From Rapana venosa (lineage: Eukaryota; Mollusca; Gastropoda; Neogastropoda; Muricidae): DNA of 64,000 nucleotides. The stretch is taken from NCBI GenBank assembly GCA_028751875.1, contig CM054140.1, positions 12,832,668-12,896,667 of the forward strand. Reading direction: 5' to 3'. The notes beneath the pieces were generated by a model. The model was not told where the DNA came from. It saw only the letters and a program-made list of their open reading frames with translations, and searched no databases. This document shows positions 62,581-64,000 of this stretch, in pieces. Within the stretch, counting starts at the first letter, position 1. Each line of letters opens with the position of its first letter. A program made the translations under genes and the position numbers.

Positions 62581-62865
62581 ATGAAAGAAAAAAATCACCA
62601 AATAATTTTCTAAACAAAGATAAACAGACCAACAAATCAAAAGGATGAAAAAGGACAGGAAAAATACGAAAGGGAACATCAAATAAGATAAAGGAAAAAA
62701 CACAACGACAAATCACATAATTATATTTTGTAAAAAACACATTTCAAAACTACTCAGCACATACATTACCTAACGAACCGTCGAGTTTTCCTCTGAGACT
62801 TATTTTTTATTGTCCACTATTCTGACCCTGCTCCATTCTAGGTTGCTGTCTTGTTTTGTTTCAAG
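62581..62865. other. unassigned, A-rich
   Basis: A-rich DNA without repeat structure or convincing coding. Confidence 0.5.
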
Positions 62866-62867
62866 TT

Positions 62868-63308
62868 TCCCTGTTCTGCTCTGCTCTGTTCTCTTCTGTT
62901 CTTCTCTGTTCTGTACCGCTCTGCTCTGTTCTGTTCTAATCTGCTCTGTTCTGTTCTGCTTTGTTCTGTTCTGTTCTGTTCTGCTTTGTTCTGCTCTGCT
63001 TTGCTCTGTTCTGTTCTGCTTTGCTCTCTCTCTGTTCTGTTCTGTTCTGCTCTGTTCTTGTTTTGCTCAGTTCTGTTATGCTCTGTTCTGTTCTGTTGCT
63101 CTGCTCTGTTCCATTCTGTTCTGCTCTGCTCTGCCCTGTTCTGTTCTGCTCTGCTCTGCTCTGTTCTGCTTTGCTCTGTTCTGTTCCATTCTGCTCTGCT
63201 CTGTTCTGTTCCATTCTGTTCTGCTCTGTTCTGCTCTACTCTGCCCTGTTCTGCTTTGCTCTGTTCTGTTTCATTCTGTTCTGCTCTGCTCTGTTCTGTC
63301 CTGTTCTC
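62868..63308. repeat. (CTGTT/CTGCT)n pentanucleotide satellite, 440 bp
   Basis: About 88 units alternating TTCTG and CTCTG with occasional TTCCA and CCCTG. The 5-bp unit keeps frames open, giving CSVLFCSALFCS translations up to 234 codons (62810-63514), which I reject as a gene. Confidence 0.96.
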
Positions 63309-63344
63309 CTAAGGACCGTCCGTTCAGATGGCGACTGTCAAAAA

Positions 63345-63500
63345 CCAGACATGGAATAACCGCTCCATGTCATTGCACAGCGTTAGCGATTTGTGCCCCT
63401 GGCTGGAAGTCCGTGGGTTCAAATCCCATGGAAGCTACAGGTTTATTTTGTCTTTGTCGGACTCCAGCAGATTCATACCTAAAGCTGTTCAGATTACTTC
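63345..63500 (+). mobile_element. SINE-like element with a distinct tRNA-like head
   Basis: GTCCGTGGGTTCAAATCCC (B-box, 63400-63418) with TTGCACAGCGTTAGCGATTT upstream as a degraded A-box region. Body: GGACTCCAGCAG. Single copy here, so the family is not established. Confidence 0.5.
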
Positions 63501-63581
63501 ACCATCACTTGTAAGTGTCTGTATGTCTTAGAGGTATTGGCTTATTAGTGTGAATGTAATTTTAATCAATTCAAAGACTTC

Positions 63582-63855
63582 AAGCTACCACCAAGACGCC
63601 TGCTCAAGGGGAACTTTTTTTCTAAGATTTAACATCAGTTCCGACTCCAATCCTCCGAAAGTCTTTTGGATGAACCTATAAACCGAGGCCCCGTGAGCGA
63701 ATGCACGTAGAACATCCTGCGCAAACGTTAAAACATGTTCCGCGATTCGGAAGAGTAGGCCAGGTGTGCTGACAGGAAGGAATGACAACATCTACAAAAC
63801 CACATTCACTTAGGTACTCAGTATAAACATGCATGGGAATGCTTATCCATTTAAA
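63582..63855 (+). mobile_element. V-SINE-like element, diverged, 5'-truncated
   Basis: CACCAAGACGCCTGCTCAAG, CCGAAAGTCTTTTGGATGAA, CCTATAAACCGAGGCCCCGT, GCGAATGCACGTAGAACATC and GGAATGCTTATCC. Confidence 0.85.
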
Positions 63856-64000
63856 AAAAGAAGAAGTGGAAAACATAAATGAAAAAGGGTTAAAGGAAAG
63901 GAGTTATGCTAGAGAGTGAAAGAGAGAATATCCTCCCCACATGTGTATGAATAATTCATTATATTTATATCATTGTTGTTAATATTATTACTATGATTAT
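63856..64000. other. unassigned window end
   Basis: A/T-rich with a short GAGAGTGAAAGAGAGA run. Nothing recognised. Confidence 0.5.

Noticed and set aside
62810..63514. 234-codon Cys/Ser/Leu-rich ORF
   Set aside because: Translation of the CTGTT/CTGCT pentanucleotide satellite; all three frames are open.

Overview
The window looks like a non-coding, repeat-saturated stretch of a metazoan nuclear genome, most likely a mollusc and possibly a marine gastropod. The reasons are: no prokaryotic gene organisation; dispersed coding pieces flanked by GT/AG splice signals; three decayed non-LTR retrotransposons; more than fifty copies or fragments of pol III-type SINEs; and a very heavy load of (GA)n, (CA)n, tri-, tetra- and pentanucleotide arrays. 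The taxon is an inference from the repeat types (a RUDI/V-SINE-like SINE core and RTE-type LINEs are common in molluscs), not a proof. Almost every long open frame in the window is a microsatellite translated in a stop-free frame, and I left those out.

Layout. 1-15 kb: possible host exons. On the minus strand there are phase-compatible exons at 2016-1880, 1493-1438 and 559-477, of which the first ends like a Ly6/uPAR (LU) domain; a clear orphan exon at 7473-7330; an exon-like block with one internal TGA at 9901-9704; and a terminal exon with a hydrophobic GPI-like tail and a polyadenylation signal at 13635-13448. On the plus strand there is a small candidate pair at 12326-12430 and 15112-15174. 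A 1.1 kb minisatellite built on GCCCTTCAGGGGC fills 2155-3260. 14-30 kb: SINEs, purine/pyrimidine tracts, a 0.55 kb inverted repeat (25330-25882), and long tetra- and trinucleotide arrays. 30.2-32.7 kb: a LINE with an internal reverse-transcriptase deletion. 33.9-35.1 kb: a decayed coding island between similar direct repeats. 38.4-39.0 kb: three nested, alternately oriented copies of a chimeric tRNA/5S rRNA SINE. 39.4-40.3 kb: a 0.9 kb ACT/GCT/GAC array. 44.2-47.1 kb: a tandem segmental duplication. 47.8-48.3 kb: one retroposon tail repeated four times in a CT array. 50.2-52.6 kb: a near-complete RTE-type LINE ORF with a single frameshift. 54.2-55.2 kb: a 45-bp minisatellite split by a SINE. 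60-63.3 kb: pentanucleotide satellites and a third LINE fragment.

How the parts fit together. Decayed LINEs could have supplied the enzymes that mobilised the SINEs, although I could not match any SINE tail to a specific LINE. SINEs share one core (TTCGGATGAGAC ... AAACCGAGG) but carry different tRNA-like heads and tails, so they behave as a modular family. Several retroposon tails end in hexa- or heptanucleotide runs that pass straight into (CT)n/(GA)n, which suggests how many of the microsatellites were seeded. Coordinates of SINE ends are approximate because they were read by eye without alignment software.
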